Assembly: GCA_035518375.1 (NCBI GenBank)
Contig: DATIXQ010000023.1
Location: 1 to 64,000 of the forward strand
Length of the DNA stretch: 64,000 nt
DNA from: DATJLY01 sp035518375
Lineage (GTDB): Bacteria > Pseudomonadota > Alphaproteobacteria > ATCC43930 > CGMCC-115725
Direction of reading: 5' to 3'
Position 1 is the first letter of the stretch, and each line of letters opens with the position of its first letter. Below the pieces are notes generated by a model. The model saw nothing but the letters and a program-made list of their open reading frames with translations, was not told the DNA's origin and searched no databases. A program made the position numbers and the translations under genes. Below, in pieces: positions 49,607 to 58,259 of the stretch.

Positions 49607-51286
49607 ATGGAGCCCGAAATCTTGGCGGCTTCGGCCGCCCTCGGCGCGCTGGCGCTCATGGCGTCGGCGCCGAAACTCGTGTCGCGCCTCGAACTCTCGC
49701 GCGCAAAGCACGCTTCTCTCGGCGGCCATGCGCGCATCGCCGCGCGCGTCGCCTCGCTCGTGCCCTCCTATCACTACGAGGGCGAGCGGTTCTTCGCCGT
49801 CGACGAGGCGCCTGAAGAGGCTGCCGCCGCGCGCCGCGCCGACTTCGAACGTCTCGGCGCGTTCTTTCGCACGCGCCAGCCGAAAACGCTCGCGCTCTCG
49901 GCCGAGGCGCTGCCCTTCATTTCGGACATGCAGTTCACGGCCGCCTATCGCGTGCCGTTCCAATTCAGCCGCTTCGCGCGGCGTCATCTGCCAATGGGCT
50001 CCTTCTTCGCCTCGTCCGAAGGCGTCACCGTCACCGACCTCGACGGCAACCGCTTCTACGACCTCACCGGCTCTTACGGCGTCAATCTCTTCGGCAGCGA
50101 TTTCTATAAAGACTGCATCGACCGCGCGGTGGCACGAGCGCGTGAGCTTGGTCCTGTTCTCGGCCTCTATCACCCTGTCGTCGCCGAGAATGCGCAGCGC
50201 ATCGCGCGGCTCGCGGGCATGGACGAAGTGTCGTTCCACATGTCGGGTACCGAGGCCGTCATGCAGGCGGTGCGGCTTGCGCGCTATCACACTCGGCGCT
50301 CGCATCTGGTTCGCTTCTGCGGCGCCTATCACGGCTGGTGGGGTGACGTGCAGCCCGGCGTTGGCAATCCGGTTCGCGCACGGCAGACCTACACGCTCGA
50401 GGAAATGTCGGAGCATTCGCTCCGCGTCTTGCGGCGGCGGCGCGATATCGCCTGCGTGCTCGTGAACCCGCTCCAGGCGCTCCATCCGAACGGCGCGCCG
50501 CCGACGGATTCGACGCTCGTCGACAGCGGGCGCTCCGCCCATTTCGACCGCGCCGCCTATGCGACATGGCTCAAGCGCCTGCGCGAGGTGTGCAGCGAGC
50601 GCGGTATTGTGCTGATCTTCGACGAGGTGTTCTTGGGGTTCCGCGTGGCATCCGGCGGCGCCCAGGAATATTTCGGCGTCGCGGCCGATCTCGTTACTTA
50701 TGGCAAAAGCCTCGGCGGGGGCCTGCCGGTCGGCGTCGTCGCCGGCAAGAGCCACCTCATGAAGCGCTTCCGTGACGACCGGCCCGCCGACATCTGCTTC
50801 GCGCGCGGCACGTTCAATTCGCATCCCTACGTCATGGCGGCGATGAACGAGTTCCTGCGCCGACTCGAGACGCCCGAAATTCAAAGGCTCTATGACGGGC
50901 TCGACGAGACCTGGAACGATCGTGCTGAACGGCTCAACCGCCGCCTTGCCGAAGCGTGCGTGCCGGTGCGCGTCAGGAACCTCTCGTCGATTTGGACCGT
51001 GCTCTACACCGAGCCATCGCCCTACAACTGGATGTTCCAATACTACCTGCGCGCGGAGGGGCTCGCGCTCTCCTGGGTCGGCACCGGCCGGTTGATCTTC
51101 AGCCTCGACTATACGGAAGAGGATTTTGCCGCCGTCGCCGATGCTTTCGTCAGGGCCGGCGAGGCGATGCGGCGCGCACAATGGTGGTGGCACGATGCGC
51201 GCGCCAGCAACAAGGGAATCAAGCGCCGCATCCTGCGCGAGATGATGGCGCATCGTTTCCGCGGCGCCGGCCGCAACGCGGCCTAG
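49607..51286 (+). CDS. Class III PLP-dependent aminotransferase with unusual N-terminal extension
   Basis: The product has 559 aa. Residues 1-20 form a hydrophobic segment (EILAASAALGALALMAS). About 110 residues precede the first recognisable aminotransferase motif, DLDGNRFYDLTGSYGVN. The PLP site shows HMSGTEAVMQAVRLAR, Asp339 in LIFDEVFLGFR and Lys367 in TYGKSLGGGLPVG, the pattern of glutamate-1-semialdehyde aminomutase relatives. The extension is longer than in hemL, so it is probably not the haem-pathway enzyme. Lipid genes on both sides suggest an amine-bearing lipid or its precursor. It converges with the next gene by four bases. Confidence 0.8.
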   Translation: MEPEILAASAALGALALMASAPKLVSRLELSRAKHASLGGHARIAARVASLVPSYHYEGERFFAVDEAPEEAAAARRADFERLGAFFRTRQPKTLALSAEALPFISDMQFTAAYRVPFQFSRFARRHLPMGSFFASSEGVTVTDLDGNRFYDLTGSYGVNLFGSDFYKDCIDRAVARARELGPVLGLYHPVVAENAQRIARLAGMDEVSFHMSGTEAVMQAVRLARYHTRRSHLVRFCGAYHGWWGDVQPGVGNPVRARQTYTLEEMSEHSLRVLRRRRDIACVLVNPLQALHPNGAPPTDSTLVDSGRSAHFDRAAYATWLKRLREVCSERGIVLIFDEVFLGFRVASGGAQEYFGVAADLVTYGKSLGGGLPVGVVAGKSHLMKRFRDDRPADICFARGTFNSHPYVMAAMNEFLRRLETPEIQRLYDGLDETWNDRAERLNRRLAEACVPVRVRNLSSIWTVLYTEPSPYNWMFQYYLRAEGLALSWVGTGRLIFSLDYTEEDFAAVADAFVRAGEAMRRAQWWWHDARASNKGIKRRILREMMAHRFRGAGRNAA

Positions 51287-51918
51287 CCGCGCCCTTCGAG
51301 CGCAACGTCGTCGTCGAGGCCATCGTCGTCGCGGTCGAGCCAGCGCCGCAGCAGCTCGAGCGGCGCGCGGTGGTAGAGCTTGATGTCGTGCAGCGGGTCG
51401 GTGAGGATTTTCGTAAACCACACGAGGCCGGTCTGCACGTCGCGCAGGAAGAAGAGCTGCACCGTGCGGAAGATGAGGCCGCCGAAGCCGATGGCAAGCC
51501 ACAGCTGTCCCACCTCGCGCATGAAGCCCGCGAGGCCCGGACCGCTGCGCGGCTTCAAAAGGCCGAAGAGCGACGGCTCGAGATAGAGCACGACGGGCGA
51601 AAGCGCCCAGATCGCCATCAAAACGACCTTGCGGCGCAGGTTGTAGCCGACCTTGATCTCTTCCTTGTATTCGTGCGTCGCCTGGTTCACCTCGTCAAAG
51701 CCCTTGGGCTCGAAGAAGAAGTGGCCGCACTGGCGGCTCGTCATGGCAATCACCCAGGCGATGATCGCGGCCCAGGCCGGGCTCCAGTACAGCACGAGAT
51801 AGGCGGAAAGGAAGGTCGTCGCGCTCAGGAAATGGAGCGATTGATTGACGAGGCTGTGATGGTAGTAGCGATGGTCGTCCCAGCGCTGGATACGCAGCAC
51901 TTCCATGAAACCGTGCAT
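51283..51918 (-). CDS. Small membrane protein, weak resemblance to Mpo1/DUF962
   Basis: The product has 211 aa and about four helices. The N-terminal YYHHSLVNQSLHFLSA and the later QCGHFFFEPKGFDEVNQ place several histidines beside helices. This is reminiscent of the YGL010w/Mpo1 group of iron-dependent fatty acid dioxygenases, though I cannot confirm membership. The C-terminus is acidic (DRDDDGLDDDV). The ATG at 51918 was chosen because residues encoded upstream look like shadow sequence. It is 16 bases downstream of the phospholipid methyltransferase, on the same strand. Confidence 0.6.
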   Translation of the reverse strand: MHGFMEVLRIQRWDDHRYYHHSLVNQSLHFLSATTFLSAYLVLYWSPAWAAIIAWVIAMTSRQCGHFFFEPKGFDEVNQATHEYKEEIKVGYNLRRKVVLMAIWALSPVVLYLEPSLFGLLKPRSGPGLAGFMREVGQLWLAIGFGGLIFRTVQLFFLRDVQTGLVWFTKILTDPLHDIKLYHRAPLELLRRWLDRDDDGLDDDVALEGRG

Positions 51919-51934
51919 GGGCTTCTCGCCTTTC

Positions 51935-52582
51935 TTAGAGGGACGGTGATTTGCGGAACCGGACAAGGGAAAAATGACCAAGCGGAGGCATGGCACGACG
52001 CTCGACGAGACGCATGTCGGGCCGCCGCTTGGCCCAGCGCGCGAAGCGCTCCCACGGAAACTCGGTGCGCCAGCCGAGACGGCGGACGACGGGCTGGAGC
52101 ATCCGCTCGACGACGCGACGCGGACCCGACTCGGCGCCAATGCGGCTCAGGATGACGATCTCGCCGCCGGGGCGGAGCGCGCGCGCGAACTCGTCGAGCG
52201 CCGCTTCGGGGTTGGGCACGGCCGAAACGACGTAGTGCGCCACCACGACATCGAACGAGGCGTCGGCGAAGGCCAAATGCTCGGCGTCCATCACTTCGAG
52301 GCGCTCGACGTTGTCGAGGCCGCGTCGGGCGGCCCGCGCGCGGGCCTTCTTAAGCATCCCTTCGGAGAGGTCGATGCCGACGATGCGGCAGTGCGCGGAG
52401 TAGCCGGGCAGCGAGATGCCGGTGCCGACGCCGACTTCAAGGATGCGGCCGCCCACCTGCTCGGCTGCGGCGATCGCTGCGCGCCGGCCGGGGGCGAAGA
52501 TAGGGCCGAAAAAGAGATCGTAGACGGGAGCCCAACGGGTATAGGCCTTGGCGACGCTGATGGTGTCGAGCTCTGCCGTCAT
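51935..52582 (-). CDS. Class I SAM-dependent methyltransferase, PmtA-like phospholipid N-methyltransferase
   Basis: The product has 215 aa. SAM motif I is RILEVGVGTGISLPGY (residues 46-61), followed by VGIDLSEGMLKKA and the DVVVAHYVVSAVPNP segment. The YTRWAPVYDLFFGPIFAPGR start is that of Rhodobacter-type PmtA, which methylates phosphatidylethanolamine toward phosphatidylcholine. The psd gene 3 kb away would supply its substrate. The alternative, a ubiquinone-type methyltransferase, fits the N-terminus less well. Confidence 0.78.
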   Translation of the reverse strand: MTAELDTISVAKAYTRWAPVYDLFFGPIFAPGRRAAIAAAEQVGGRILEVGVGTGISLPGYSAHCRIVGIDLSEGMLKKARARAARRGLDNVERLEVMDAEHLAFADASFDVVVAHYVVSAVPNPEAALDEFARALRPGGEIVILSRIGAESGPRRVVERMLQPVVRRLGWRTEFPWERFARWAKRRPDMRLVERRAMPPLGHFSLVRFRKSPSL

Positions 52583-52621
52583 ACCCCGTGCCGTAGCCTC
52601 GTACCGTGATTGTGGCGCTGG

Positions 52622-52785
52622 CGTTGCAGCAACGTGGCGAGAAAACTAGTCGCGGACGATTGCAGTTGTGTGAAACGGGCGTGCGGCGAAACGCGCAGCG
52701 CCCGTTTGCGCATGAACCGCACACACGCGACAGTCCATCGCGCGAGTCGCCCCGGCGACTCGCGGGGTCTCGTGCCGCGACGAGA
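52622..52785. other. Run of four inverted repeats in a divergent intergenic region
   Basis: CGTTG-CAG-CAACG (52622-52634) comes first. A 13-base stem AAACGGGCGTGCG with a one-base bulge in its partner lies at 52673-52707. The perfect 11-base stem CGCGAGTCGCC lies at 52741-52764, and TCTCGT-N6-ACGAGA at 52768-52785. They fill the 247 bases between the methyltransferase and the PEBP gene. They could be operators, an mRNA leader or a small RNA; nothing in the sequence decides. Confidence 0.5.
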
Positions 52786-52829
52786 GGTGGAATAGCATCG
52801 CCCATCTTCCTCCAAAGGCGGTAGCGGAG

Positions 52830-53408
52830 ATGATGATCGGACGGATCGGAATGCATGCGGCGGCCGTGGTATGCGCGGTCGCGACGAGCGCCACTGCGGC
52901 GGAAGTGCTGCCCTTCACGTTGAGTTCGCCCGCCTTCAAAGACGGCGCGGTGCTGCCGCTCGAATACGCCGGCGGCAAGCAATGCGGTGCCGCGAGCAAG
53001 GGCGGTGACATCTCGCCACCGCTCGCCTGGGCGCATGCGCCGGCGGGCACTAAGAGCTTCGCCATCGTGATGATCGATCCCGACGGACGGCGCGGGCTCG
53101 GCTCGGTGCATTGGGTGGCATACGGCATCGCGCCCTCTCACACGGGCGTAAAGGCTGGCGAAGGCGGCAGCGCCGCGCCGGCGAAGGACATCGTCGAGGG
53201 CAAGAACTCGCGCGGCTCGGTCGGATATATCGGCCCGTGCGGGCCGCCGCAGGACGCGCCGCACCATTACGTGATCGGCGTGCTGGCCCTTGATCTCGCG
53301 CCCGATGCGCTGCCCGCGGGGCTCGACCGCGACGCTTTATTCAAGGCGATCTCCGGGCACAGCCTCGGCCCCGCGAGCCTCGTCGTGCGCTATCGGCGCG
53401 AAGAATAA
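52830..53408 (+). CDS. YbhB/YbcL family (PEBP, Raf kinase inhibitor-like) protein, exported
   Basis: The product has 192 aa. A leader (HAAAVVCAVATSATAAE) is followed by the phosphatidylethanolamine-binding protein fold. ISPPLAWAHAPAGTKSFAIVMIDPDG and GYIGPCGPPQDAPHHYVIGVLALD hold the conserved anion-binding Asp, His and Gly-Pro motifs. Function in bacteria is uncertain; ligand binding in the periplasm is suggested by the leader. Two ATGs lie in tandem at 52830 and 52833. It converges on a luciferase-like gene. Confidence 0.88.
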   Translation: MMIGRIGMHAAAVVCAVATSATAAEVLPFTLSSPAFKDGAVLPLEYAGGKQCGAASKGGDISPPLAWAHAPAGTKSFAIVMIDPDGRRGLGSVHWVAYGIAPSHTGVKAGEGGSAAPAKDIVEGKNSRGSVGYIGPCGPPQDAPHHYVIGVLALDLAPDALPAGLDRDALFKAISGHSLGPASLVVRYRREE

Positions 53409-53433
53409 ACGAGCGATCCAGAAAAATCGGGCC

Positions 53434-54621
53434 TCAGCCTACCGCTTCGGCAAGCGGTACGCGCGTGATCTCGTGGCGCTGCAGGATCGGCAGCACCTCG
53501 GTGCCGAAACGGTGGATCTGGTTCAGGAACATCTCCTGCGGCACGGCGCCGCGGTTCATGCTGACAATGACTGTGTCGGAGCCTAAATGCTCGGCCTCGG
53601 CGATGATGCGGTCGGCGACGCGTTTAGGGGTGCCCCATGGGCCGTTCCGGGCCTGCTGCACGACTTCGTCCATCGTGATGTCGCGCACGCGATTGCTGTC
53701 GTCGAAGGCGGCGGTGCGGTTTTCAGGCCTGAGATATTGCGCTGCGCTCTCGGAATAATAGGCGCCGCTGTCGCTGAGCCTAACGTGGTCGAAATTGTAG
53801 AGCACGTTGTGGAAATAGAGGGCATAAGGCCCATATTCCTCGATCGCCCGCTCGGTGCTGTCAGCGACGTAGGCGTCGAGGGTAATGGTGATGTGGTGCG
53901 GTGTGATGCGCTTGCCGTGCTCGGCAAGACAGCGCGCGTAATAGCGCACGATGTCTTCGCGCGCCGGCCCCGAGGCGATGCCGGGCGTGATCGGCACATC
54001 GTGCGCCGCTGCCCATTCGATCGAATCCTTCGAGCGGCTCACCGGCATCCACACCGGTGGGTGCGGCTGCTGTACCGGCCGCGGCCAGATCGCGACGTCC
54101 TTATAGGAATGGAACCGCCCGTTGAAGGTGAAGCGCTCGCTCGTCCAGGCCCCCACCAGGATGTCGTAGCATTCGTCGAAACGCGCGCGCGATTCCTCGA
54201 GCGGCACATTGAAGACGCGATATTCGCGCGCCGCGCCCCGTGCCACGCCGCAGATGATGCGGCCGTTCGAGAGGCAGTCGAGCATCGCGATCTCCTCGGC
54301 GAGCCGGAGCGGATCGTGGATCGGCAGTAGATTGCCGTACATGAGGAGCTTAAGCCGCTCGGTGCGCTGCGCCGCCGAGGCGGCGATCAGATTGGGCGAG
54401 TTCATGAGGCCGTAGGGCGTGACATGGTGCTCGTTGAACGCCACGCCGTCGAAGCCCATGCGTTCGAGTTCGACCCAGGCGTCGAGATGCTCGCGATAGG
54501 TCTGCACCGCGATCTGCGGGCGAAAATGTTTCTTCTCCATCGGATAGGGCAGCTGCCCATCGACGCGCAGATGGTCGAGATGCTCGGCATAGGCGACGAG
54601 GTCGAAGACGAATACCTTCAT
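53434..54621 (-). CDS. Luciferase-like (LLM class) flavin-dependent oxidoreductase
   Basis: The product has 395 aa. GVAFNEHHVTPYGLMNSPN gives the conserved His pair, and LRLAEEIAMLDCLSNGRIICGVARG is the typical barrel strand. PHPPVWMPVSRSKDSIEWAA marks the flavin phosphate region. It resembles the 9674 gene product in layout but not closely in sequence. The ATG at 54621 starts MKVFVFDLVAYAEHLD; the upstream frame is not protein-like. It diverges from an NMT1-like binding protein across a possible operator at 54672-54689, which suggests joint control. The substrate is unknown. Confidence 0.87.
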   Translation of the reverse strand: MKVFVFDLVAYAEHLDHLRVDGQLPYPMEKKHFRPQIAVQTYREHLDAWVELERMGFDGVAFNEHHVTPYGLMNSPNLIAASAAQRTERLKLLMYGNLLPIHDPLRLAEEIAMLDCLSNGRIICGVARGAAREYRVFNVPLEESRARFDECYDILVGAWTSERFTFNGRFHSYKDVAIWPRPVQQPHPPVWMPVSRSKDSIEWAAAHDVPITPGIASGPAREDIVRYYARCLAEHGKRITPHHITITLDAYVADSTERAIEEYGPYALYFHNVLYNFDHVRLSDSGAYYSESAAQYLRPENRTAAFDDSNRVRDITMDEVVQQARNGPWGTPKRVADRIIAEAEHLGSDTVIVSMNRGAVPQEMFLNQIHRFGTEVLPILQRHEITRVPLAEAVG

Positions 54622-54671
54622 GACGGTCCCTTTCTCGACCGGATTGGCGCACGTACGGGGCGGAGTTTCAA

Positions 54672-54689
54672 GGCATGGTCCGCCATGCC
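54672..54689. promoter_or_regulatory. Inverted repeat between divergent genes, possible operator
   Basis: GGCATGG (54672-54678) and CCATGCC (54683-54689) form a perfect seven-base palindrome with a four-base centre. It lies midway in the 112-base gap between the divergent luciferase-like gene and the binding-protein gene. The size and symmetry suit a dimeric repressor or activator. No regulator gene adjoins it. Confidence 0.4.
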
Positions 54690-54733
54690 AGCGTGCTAGT
54701 CTCAACCGCCGGGGATGCGCGGAGGGGGAGACG

Positions 54734-55717
54734 ATGACGAAACTGCTACTGGCGCTTGCTGTTCTTGTCGCGCTCGGATCGCACGCGTCGGCCGAACAGA
54801 TCACGCTGGGGGTTTCGAAGAACACGGTCTCGCCCGCGATCCTCCTGGCGCATGGGCGCGGCTATTTCGCCGAGGAGGGCCTCGAGAGCAAGCTCACGAC
54901 CATGGTCGCCGGTGCCGAGGAGATCGCGGTCGCCGTCGCTTCCGGCGCGTTCGATTTCGGCGGCGCCGGAATCTCAGGTGGGCTCTTCAACCTCGCGAGC
55001 CAAGTACACATCATCGCCGGCGGCATTCACGAATCAGCGGGCTTCCAGGGGCTCGTGATGGTGGCAGGGCCGCACGCCTTCGACGACGGCGTCCGCACGT
55101 ACCGCGATCTCGCCCACATCAAATCCTTCGCCGTGACGCAGGTCGGCGGCCCGACGCACTACGCACTCATCCTCGCCGCGGCGAAATTCGGCTTCGATCT
55201 CGGCCAAGTGCGCATCGTGCCGTTGCAGAATCCGGCGAACGAGCTTGCCGCCTTGACCGGCGGGCAGGTCGACGCGACCGCGCCGCCGACTTCGGCGACG
55301 GCGGCCGCGATCGCCAAGGGCAACGTCAAGCTGCTCGGCTATGTCGGCGACGAGACGCCGTTCCAGTTCGGCGTGGCGTTCGCGTCGGCCAAGATGCTCG
55401 AGCGGCGGGATACAGTCGAGCGCTTCCTGCGCGCCTACAAGAAGGCGGCGCGCGCTTTCCACGACGCCTTCACCGGTCCCGACGGAGCGCGCCGCGACGG
55501 GCCCGACGCACAAGAAATCCTGGCGCTCCTCGCGAAGGAGCTGGGGCTCGGCATCGACGATGTGAAGCTCGGGATTCCCTATATCGATCCCGAGGCGCGA
55601 CTCGACGTGGCTGACGTGCGGCGCCAGCTCGACTGGTTCAAGACGCAAGGCATGGTGAAGCCGGGGATCACGGCCGACGCCATCATCGATGCGCGCTACG
55701 TCGTGCCGATGCCCTAG
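54734..55717 (+). CDS. NMT1/THI5-like ABC transporter substrate-binding protein
   Basis: The product has 327 aa. A signal peptide (LLLALAVLVALGSHASAE) is followed by the SsuA/TauA/ThiY-like fold with GVSKNTVSPAILLAHGRGYFAEEGLE and a glycine-rich GAFDFGGAGISGG. Ligands in this family include alkanesulfonates, taurine, pyrimidines and aromatic acids. GGAGGGGGAG precedes the ATG. The permease and ATPase that should accompany it are absent here. It faces a luciferase-like gene on each side, a combination often linked to sulfonate or ring degradation. Confidence 0.86.
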   Translation: MTKLLLALAVLVALGSHASAEQITLGVSKNTVSPAILLAHGRGYFAEEGLESKLTTMVAGAEEIAVAVASGAFDFGGAGISGGLFNLASQVHIIAGGIHESAGFQGLVMVAGPHAFDDGVRTYRDLAHIKSFAVTQVGGPTHYALILAAAKFGFDLGQVRIVPLQNPANELAALTGGQVDATAPPTSATAAAIAKGNVKLLGYVGDETPFQFGVAFASAKMLERRDTVERFLRAYKKAARAFHDAFTGPDGARRDGPDAQEILALLAKELGLGIDDVKLGIPYIDPEARLDVADVRRQLDWFKTQGMVKPGITADAIIDARYVVPMP

Positions 55718-55720
55718 GTT

Positions 55721-56854
55721 CTATCGCAATCCCGCCTGCACCAGCAGCGGGTAGGTCGTCGCCTGGAACTCGCGCATACCCTCGACATAACGCGCCCAGG
55801 ACAGGATGACGCCGTCGAACCCAGCCTTGGCGAGGCGCGCAAGGCCCTCGACAACCTGCTCCTTCGTGCCGACGATCTGATAGCCGGCCCAGCCGCCGAT
55901 AAAATGCACCTTGAGCTCGCGTAGCGCATCGGCGGGGAAGGTCTCGCTGTTGATGCCGAGCTGGCGCACGAGATTGTCGCACGCCTCCCAGTCGCCCTGC
56001 TCATGAATGTAGTGATGGAGGAACTTGCGCGCCTCGGCCTCGGTCTCGCCTTGGATGATATAGGCGTTGGTCCAAACCGGCAGGTCGACCCGCCGCGCAT
56101 CCCAGGCCGCGCGTTTATAAGCCTGGGCCTGCGCCGCCATGGCATCGGGCTCGTGCGAGACGAGCGCCGTGAAGGCGACATCGCAATAGCGCGCGACGAA
56201 CTCGCGCCCCTTATCGGAGCCGCCCGCGTTCATCACCACGGGATAGGGCTTCTGCACCGGCTTCGGCTGAAGCCAGCCTCCCTTGATGCGATAGAAGCGT
56301 CCGTCGAAATCGAATTCCTCCTCGCGTGTCCACAAGAGCTTGATGATCTCGAGCCATTCGGCGGCACGCTCGTAGCGCAGGTCGTGATCCTGCTGCGGCT
56401 CGCCGAACATCTCGATCTCGGGCTGGAACCAGCCGGTGACGACATTGAGGCTGAAGCGGCCGTTGGTTATGTGGTCGATCGTGGTCGCCTGCTTTGCCGC
56501 CATCACCGGGTGCACCGTCGGCACGTGCGAAGTGGCGAAGACGCCGCTCTTCTTGGTGAGCGCGCCGATGCCGGCCGCCCAGGTGTAGGACTCGAACCCC
56601 GCGCCGTTGAAGTTTGTGGTGCCGCCGAACCCTTTCCAACGGCCCACCGGCACGAGCGCCTCGAAATCCATCTCGTCGCCCATACGTGCGAGCTCGGCCG
56701 TGCTTGGCCACTCGGCCTTCAGTGTCCCCTCGATTTTCGAGATGGCGCAGCCATGGCTCAGATTGCTCGAGAACGTGCCGAGCTTGAGCTTGCGGCTGCT
56801 GAAGAGGGGGTTCTGCGCTTGGCGCAATTGATCGGGACGCGATGCCTCGGCCAT
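55721..56854 (-). CDS. Luciferase-like monooxygenase, SfnG/RutA/SsuD-like
   Basis: The product has 377 aa. KLGTFSSNLSHG opens the barrel. FATSHVPTVHPVMAAKQATTIDHITNGRFSLNVVTGW and YPVVMNAGGSDKGREFVARY are close to the SsuD/SfnG/RutA group, which oxidise alkanesulfonates, dimethylsulfone or uracil with FMNH2. The frame continues upstream of the ATG at 56854 through non-homologous sequence. It is convergent with the NMT1-like protein gene (three bases apart) and divergent from the LIV binding protein gene. A sulfur or nitrogen scavenging role is a reasonable inference. Confidence 0.86.
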   Translation of the reverse strand: MAEASRPDQLRQAQNPLFSSRKLKLGTFSSNLSHGCAISKIEGTLKAEWPSTAELARMGDEMDFEALVPVGRWKGFGGTTNFNGAGFESYTWAAGIGALTKKSGVFATSHVPTVHPVMAAKQATTIDHITNGRFSLNVVTGWFQPEIEMFGEPQQDHDLRYERAAEWLEIIKLLWTREEEFDFDGRFYRIKGGWLQPKPVQKPYPVVMNAGGSDKGREFVARYCDVAFTALVSHEPDAMAAQAQAYKRAAWDARRVDLPVWTNAYIIQGETEAEARKFLHHYIHEQGDWEACDNLVRQLGINSETFPADALRELKVHFIGGWAGYQIVGTKEQVVEGLARLAKAGFDGVILSWARYVEGMREFQATTYPLLVQAGLR

Positions 56855-56927
56855 CCTCTTCTCCTTCTGCTCGCCCTGTGGGCGGTATATGCTACATTCA
56901 AAATCAACCAAGGACGGGAGGCAACGC

Positions 56928-58202
56928 ATGACGGGCAAGAAGAGGGCATACTTTGGTGCGACCGTAGCGCTCGCGAGCGCGGCGGCGCTGACACCGCCGG
57001 CGCACGCGGCCGATCCGATCAAGATCGGCGTTCTGTTGTCGCTGACGGGCAATTTTGCCGAGAACGGGCAGCAGACCCTGACCGGCATCAAGATGTATCT
57101 CGACGAAATCCATAGCAAAGCAGGCGGGCGCGATCTCGAGCTCGTCGTCGAGGACACGCAGAGCAAGCCCGACGTCGCGGTGAGCAAGGCGCGCAAGGAA
57201 GTCGAGCGCGACGGCGTCGCGGTGCTTTCGGGCATCGTCTCGTCGGGCGAGGCGCTCGCCGTCAACGACTACGCGCGCGGGGCCAAGGTGCCGCTCGTCT
57301 TGTCGGGCGACGCCGGCGTCGACGAGGTCACCATGCCGGGGCCGCTCGCCAATCCCTATCTCGTGCGCACGTCGCAAAACGGCCGCACCGTCGCCGCCGC
57401 TGGCGCTGACTGGGCCTATAAGAAGGGCTGGCGCAAGATCGTGACGATTGGCTCCGACTATGCCGGCGGCGTCGACACGAATTTCTCGTTCGCGCAGGCC
57501 TTCTGCAAGGCCGGCGGCAAGATCATCCAAGAGAATTGGCCGCCGGTCGGCACGGCCGATTTCGGCCCCTATCTCACAAATCTCGACCGCAGCGCCGATG
57601 CTGTCGAGATGTTCGAGCCGGGCGCCGATGGCTTACGCCTCGGAAAGCAATATTCGGAGTTCGGCCTCAAAGGCAAGCTGCCGGTGATGGATATCTACGG
57701 CACAATCGTCTACGAGCCGAACCAGGCGCAGCTTGGCGACGCCGTCCTCGGCATGTATTCGAGCCTCTTTTATTCACCTTACGTCAAGAACGCCGAGAAC
57801 GAGAAGTTCGTGCCCGAATTCAAGAAGCGCATGAACGGCACGGCGCCGGCGAACGAAGGGCCCAACGGCTGGGTCGGCATGCATGCGATCGCCGACGCCA
57901 TCACGGCCTTGAAGGGCGACGTCTCAGACAGTCTGAAATTCGTCGCGGCGCTCAAGGAGGTGCATTTCGATTCGCCCAAGGGCCCGATTAAGCTCGACAA
58001 GTACGGCATGGTGATCCAGACCATGTATATTCGCGAGGCTGAGAAGGTCGATGGCGGCATCGGTAACGTGCCGATCGCGTCTTATCCCGACGTCGATCAG
58101 TTCTGGCCGTTCAGCGAGGGCGATTTTGCGTCGCTCAAGGCGAGCTACAAGGAATCGAAGGACCAGTTGACCGACTGCGACAAACTGCTCGCGAAAAAAT
58201 AA
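56928..58202 (+). CDS. LIV-type ABC transporter substrate-binding protein 1
   Basis: The product has 424 aa. The signal peptide ends at PPAHAAD. The periplasmic binding fold begins IKIGVLLSLTGNFAENGQQTL, the LivJ/LivK/AmiC type (Peripla_BP_6). GGGAGG precedes the ATG; a frame from 56889 would add residues upstream of that site. It begins the transporter operon that runs to 62863. A tandem paralogue follows 57 bases later. Leucine-type ligands are possible, but members also bind amides, urea and aromatic acids. Confidence 0.9.
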   Translation: MTGKKRAYFGATVALASAAALTPPAHAADPIKIGVLLSLTGNFAENGQQTLTGIKMYLDEIHSKAGGRDLELVVEDTQSKPDVAVSKARKEVERDGVAVLSGIVSSGEALAVNDYARGAKVPLVLSGDAGVDEVTMPGPLANPYLVRTSQNGRTVAAAGADWAYKKGWRKIVTIGSDYAGGVDTNFSFAQAFCKAGGKIIQENWPPVGTADFGPYLTNLDRSADAVEMFEPGADGLRLGKQYSEFGLKGKLPVMDIYGTIVYEPNQAQLGDAVLGMYSSLFYSPYVKNAENEKFVPEFKKRMNGTAPANEGPNGWVGMHAIADAITALKGDVSDSLKFVAALKEVHFDSPKGPIKLDKYGMVIQTMYIREAEKVDGGIGNVPIASYPDVDQFWPFSEGDFASLKASYKESKDQLTDCDKLLAKK

Positions 58203-58259
58203 GGATTACGGCCGCCACTGGCCGGAACGAGCAGTAGGCGGCCACGAGGGAGGAAGGTC

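Noticed and set aside
49607..51286. Annotation of the aminotransferase as hemL
   Set aside because: The N-terminal extension, greater length and lipid context differ from glutamate-1-semialdehyde aminomutase, and alphaproteobacteria usually make ALA by HemA condensation.
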